Shown: piece after piece, positions 61,469 through 64,000 of the stretch
Position numbering within the stretch: position 1 is the first letter of the stretch
Layout: each line of letters begins with the position of its first letter
Assembly: GCA_002369515.1 (NCBI GenBank)
Contig: DFFM01000054.1
Location: forward strand, 42,128 to 106,127
Source: Prevotella sp. UBA3776
GTDB taxonomy: Bacteria; Bacteroidota; Bacteroidia; Bacteroidales; Bacteroidaceae
Reading direction: 5' to 3'
DNA: 64,000 bases
Program-made: the position numbers and the translations under genes
Notes under the pieces: model-generated
What the model was told of the DNA's origin: nothing
The model's input: only the letters and a program-made list of their open reading frames with translations
Databases searched by the model: none

Positions 61469-62551
61469 TTACATCATTTTAGTTTTCAATGCGTTAACAA
61501 TCTCTTCGGGGTCGGGCACGATGCCACCCAAACGGCCAAACTGCTCAACGGGCACTGCGCCATTGACGGACAGTCGAACGTCCTGGACCATCTGGCCAGC
61601 GTTGATTTCGACCACAAGCACACCCTTCTTTCCCTTGGCCACATTGGCGATCTCCTTTGTGGGGAACGGCCACAGCGTGATGGGGCGGAACAGTCCCACC
61701 TTGATGCCCTCGGCACGTGCCAGTTCGACCGACTTTTCGGCAATGCGCGCTGCCGAGCCAAAGGCCACGATCACATATTCGGCATCGTCGCACTGCTGCA
61801 TTTCGTAGCGCACTTCCTTTTCGCGAATCTCGGCGTACTTGGCCTGAAGGTGCAGGTTGCGCTGCTCCATGATTTCGGGCTTCAGTTCGAGCGACGTGAT
61901 GACGTTGCGCTCGCGGTTCTTCGTTTTGCCGGTAGATGCCCAGGGGCACTGCTCGATGACTTCCTCGTCGGTACGACGGGGCTTGAACGGCGGCAGCACC
62001 ACCTTCTCCATCATCTGTCCGATGACACCGTCAGAGAGAATCATGGCCGGATTGCGATACTTGAACGCCAGTTCGAAAGCCAGGTCAACGAAGTCGGCCA
62101 TCTCCTGCACCGAGGCGGGAGCCAGCACTATGACGTTGTAGTCGCCGTTGCCACCTCCACGGGTGGCCTGGAAATAGTCGCCCTGCGACGGCTGGATGGT
62201 TCCCAGACCGGGGCCGCCACGCTGCACATTGACAATGAGTGCAGGCAGCTCGGCACCAGCCAAATAGGTGATGCCCTCCTGCATCAGCGCCACGCCAGGC
62301 GACGACGAAGAGGTCATGGCGCGCTTGCCGGCACCGGCAGCACCATAAACCATATAAATGCTTGCCAATTCGCTCTCGGCCTGCACCACCTGCATACCGG
62401 TGGTTTCCCAAGGCTTCAGCTCGGCAAGCGTCTCAATCACTTCACTCTGCGGAGTGATGGGATAGCCAAAGTATCCGTCAACACCGCAACGAATGGCAGC
62501 ACGGGCGATGGCCTCGTTGCCTTTCATCAAAGTTACTTCTTGTTCTGCCAT
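61469..62551 (-). CDS. vorB: 2-oxoacid:ferredoxin oxidoreductase, alpha subunit (VorB-type)
   Basis: 360 residues. KGNEAIARAAIRCGVDGYFGYPITPQSEV is the alpha-subunit start, followed by QAESELASIYMVYGAAGAGKRAMTSSSSPG (TPP-site Glu) and GPGLGTIQPSQGDYFQA. The middle and C-terminal parts (YVIVAFGSAARIAEKSVELAR, GLFRPITLWPFP) match VorB/KorA. Most Bacteroidales homologues are named 3-methyl-2-oxobutanoate dehydrogenase VorB; 2-oxoglutarate is the other possible substrate and cannot be excluded from sequence alone. Confidence 0.9.
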   Translation of the reverse strand: MAEQEVTLMKGNEAIARAAIRCGVDGYFGYPITPQSEVIETLAELKPWETTGMQVVQAESELASIYMVYGAAGAGKRAMTSSSSPGVALMQEGITYLAGAELPALIVNVQRGGPGLGTIQPSQGDYFQATRGGGNGDYNVIVLAPASVQEMADFVDLAFELAFKYRNPAMILSDGVIGQMMEKVVLPPFKPRRTDEEVIEQCPWASTGKTKNRERNVITSLELKPEIMEQRNLHLQAKYAEIREKEVRYEMQQCDDAEYVIVAFGSAARIAEKSVELARAEGIKVGLFRPITLWPFPTKEIANVAKGKKGVLVVEINAGQMVQDVRLSVNGAVPVEQFGRLGGIVPDPEEIVNALKTKMM

Positions 62552-62555
62552 GTTG

Positions 62556-62789
62556 CTACTCCTCCATTTTCTTTCTATAGACAGTTATACACCCGTCAGG
62601 ACAAACGATGGCACACGAGGCACACCCAACGCAGCGCTCCTGACCCACAGGCTCCACGTAGGGGTAGCCGTGAACATTCACTTTCTTTGCCGCCAACTCT
62701 ATGACCTTCTGCGGACAGGCAAGTACGCAGAGCGAACAGCCTTTGCAGCGGTCGGTGTTGACAACAATCACTCCTCTGATTTTGCTCAT
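62556..62789 (-). CDS. 4Fe-4S ferredoxin-type delta subunit
   Basis: 77 residues with two CxxCxxCxxxCP clusters: CKGCSLCVLACPQ and CVGCASCAIVCPDG. It brings electrons from the TPP site to external ferredoxin. It is 4 bases upstream of the alpha subunit gene and 73 downstream of the small TPR gene. Confidence 0.94.
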   Translation of the reverse strand: MSKIRGVIVVNTDRCKGCSLCVLACPQKVIELAAKKVNVHGYPYVEPVGQERCVGCASCAIVCPDGCITVYRKKMEE

Positions 62790-62862
62790 AATTTTTTGAT
62801 TGATTAGTCCCTCCCTGCCGTCCTTGCGCTCCCCTTCGGGAGCTGGAAGCCGACGGGTGGGG

Positions 62863-63042
62863 TTAAGGGTTATAATAGTCTTTATGATAATAATTCAAGA
62901 TGTCCTCCAGCATTTGCTTGGCTTCCACGGCAGGACTGTCGGGGTCAAGGTCGATGGCTTCCATGTAGTTGTTCAGAGCCTGCTGCCAATTGCCTTCGCG
63001 TCTGTAGCGGTTGCCCAGTTCGTAGTATTCTGCTGCCGTCAT
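62863..63042 (-). CDS. Small TPR-like protein at the head of the oxidoreductase operon
   Basis: 59 codons from ATG 63042 to TAA at 62863-62865, below usual length cut-offs. The sequence TAAEYYELGNRYRREGNWQQ, then ALNNYMEAIDLDPDSPAVE, is one complete TPR unit (two helices, with the ALxxYxxAIxLDP signature) plus part of the next helix. Inferred role: adaptor or assembly aid for the oxidoreductase, by position only. Codon use and start context look normal for the region. Confidence 0.8.
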   Translation of the reverse strand: MTAAEYYELGNRYRREGNWQQALNNYMEAIDLDPDSPAVEAKQMLEDILNYYHKDYYNP

Positions 63043-63050
63043 CTTCTTGA

Positions 63051-63104
63051 TTTATACATTATCAATTATGCATTATGCATTATTCATTATGCATTATGAA
63101 TTAT
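63051..63104 (-). repeat. CATTATGCATTAT tandem repeat before the TPR gene
   Basis: Four to five units of CATTATG(A/C)ATTAT with about a 10-base period fill the gap between folD and the TPR gene. Self-complementary words (ATGCAT) occur in it. Confidence 0.7.
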
Positions 63105-63979
63105 CCATAGTATTCCTTCTTGCCCGCAGCCAGTGTGTTCTTCATCAGCGAGCAGATGGTCATAGGACCAACGCCCCCGGGAACAGGCGTGATGAACGAG
63201 CACAGGGGCGCCACTTCGCTGAACTTCACGTCGCCGTTCAGCCGGAAGCCGCTTTTGCGCGTGGCATCGGGCACACGCGTGGTGCCCACATCGACAATGA
63301 CTGCCCCGGGCTTCACCATGTCGGCCGTAACGAAGTCGGGACGGCCGATGGCCGCAATGATGATGTCGGCCTCGTGGCACTCCTGCTTCAGGGTTTTCGA
63401 GCGCGAGTGGCAAACGGTGACGGTGGCGTCGCCAAACTGCTTCTGCATCATGAGCTGCGCCATGGGCTTGCCCACAATGTTGGAGCGCCCCAAGATGACA
63501 CACTTCTTGCCACTTGTCTCGATGTTGTAGCGGCGAAGCAGCGTCAGGATGCCCAGCGGCGTAGCCGATATGAAGCAGGGCAGCCCGATGGCCATGCGCC
63601 CCACGTTGATGGGGTGAAACCCATCGACATCCTTGCGGTAGTCAATGGCTTCAATGATTTTCTGCTCGTCGATGTGCTTGGGCAAGGGCAGCTGCACGAT
63701 GAATCCGTCCACGTCGTCGTCCTTGTTCAGTTTCTCGACACAAGCCAGCAGTTCGGCTTCGCTGATGTCGTTCTCGTATCGAATGAGCGACGACTTGAAG
63801 CCGCAGGCCTCACAGGCGAGAACCTTATTCTTTACATACGTCTCGCTACCGCCATCGTGGCCTACGAGCACTGCAGCCAGGTGGGGCTGCTTGCCGCCAC
63901 GTGCCACTATCTCCCTCACTTCCTCGGCTATCTCGGCCTTAATAGCCGCTGCCGTCTGTTTTCCGTCAATTAACTGCAT
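63101..63979 (-). CDS. folD: Bifunctional methylenetetrahydrofolate dehydrogenase / cyclohydrolase
   Basis: 292 residues. N-terminal catalytic domain with [19 protein letters not shown] (the Tyr/Lys pair of the active site) and [14 protein letters not shown], then the Rossmann domain with [27 protein letters not shown] and [15 protein letters not shown], and C-terminal [19 protein letters not shown]. It interconverts 5,10-methylene- and 10-formyl-tetrahydrofolate with NADP. The operon upstream end lies near the window edge, so its promoter is only partly visible. Confidence 0.95.
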   Translation of the reverse strand: MQLIDGKQTAAAIKAEIAEEVREIVARGGKQPHLAAVLVGHDGGSETYVKNKVLACEACGFKSSLIRYENDISEAELLACVEKLNKDDDVDGFIVQLPLPKHIDEQKIIEAIDYRKDVDGFHPINVGRMAIGLPCFISATPLGILTLLRRYNIETSGKKCVILGRSNIVGKPMAQLMMQKQFGDATVTVCHSRSKTLKQECHEADIIIAAIGRPDFVTADMVKPGAVIVDVGTTRVPDATRKSGFRLNGDVKFSEVAPLCSFITPVPGGVGPMTICSLMKNTLAAGKKEYYG

Positions 63980-64000
63980 ATAATTATTGGACTAATGAGG

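Overview
The window is ordinary chromosome from a Bacteroidales bacterium, most probably a Prevotella-like member of the Prevotellaceae. The evidence is: promoters of the Bacteroidetes form (TTTG or TTG, 19-20 bases, TAnnTTTG) before many genes; almost no Shine-Dalgarno sites; three secreted enzymes ending in type IX secretion (T9SS) sorting tails; the flavodoxin-DUF2023 pair; the agmatine deiminase / N-carbamoylputrescine amidase pair; and a four-subunit 2-oxoacid:ferredoxin oxidoreductase. The species cannot be read from the sequence. No rRNA, tRNA or CRISPR array was found.

Layout. 1-11.4 kb: end of a secreted nuclease, a FetAB-type ABC exporter (minus), polyamine genes aguA-aguB with a zinc peptidase (plus), a J-domain membrane protein set (minus), a lone HsdR-N-like nuclease domain facing holA, a small regulator after a long palindrome-rich gap, and pyrK-pyrD. 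11.9-15.5 kb: an MmeI-type restriction-methylation enzyme with a complete REP-associated tyrosine transposase (RAYT) and its REP hairpins inserted in frame between methyltransferase motifs I and IV; this is the most unusual object here. 15.7-26.2 kb: aroC, slyD, an alpha-amylase lipoprotein and a glutathione peroxidase with a CCKK-repeat tail (minus), then a subtilisin-like protease, flavodoxin, an M48 lipoprotein and a small HExxH protein (plus). 26.9-38.9 kb: an AT-richer defence island: an AAA ATPase / TOPRIM-like / unknown three-gene operon behind a palindromic operator, then an HTH gene, hsdM, a Schlafen-type ATPase, hsdS, hsdR, a YgjP-like peptidase and a broken GIY-YIG nuclease gene. 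39-45.7 kb: nfeD-SPFH, a UDP-GlcNAc 2-epimerase homologue lacking catalytic residues, an FMN-binding protein, endonuclease I, and a CopA-like P-type ATPase lacking its nucleotide-binding domain. 46.9-53.5 kb: the phenylalanine/tyrosine operon, preceded by a classical attenuator whose leader peptide carries a run of eight Phe/Tyr codons. 53.5-64 kb: a lipoprotein, a C10 cysteine protease, a GH51 arabinofuranosidase, the 2-oxoacid ferredoxin oxidoreductase operon and folD.

How parts fit together. Chorismate synthase (15.7 kb) feeds the attenuated operon that turns chorismate into Phe and Tyr. The secreted nucleases, proteases and glycosidases suit a host-associated saprophyte. Two independent defence loci (MmeI-type; type I plus AAA/TOPRIM) are present. 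Non-coding structure is rich: at least five intergenic copies of a palindrome centred on TTCTAGA-like cores, two of them beside 21-base tandem arrays; a nested pair of perfect 29-base inverted repeats; and roughly decameric tandem repeats placed in spacers inside operons.
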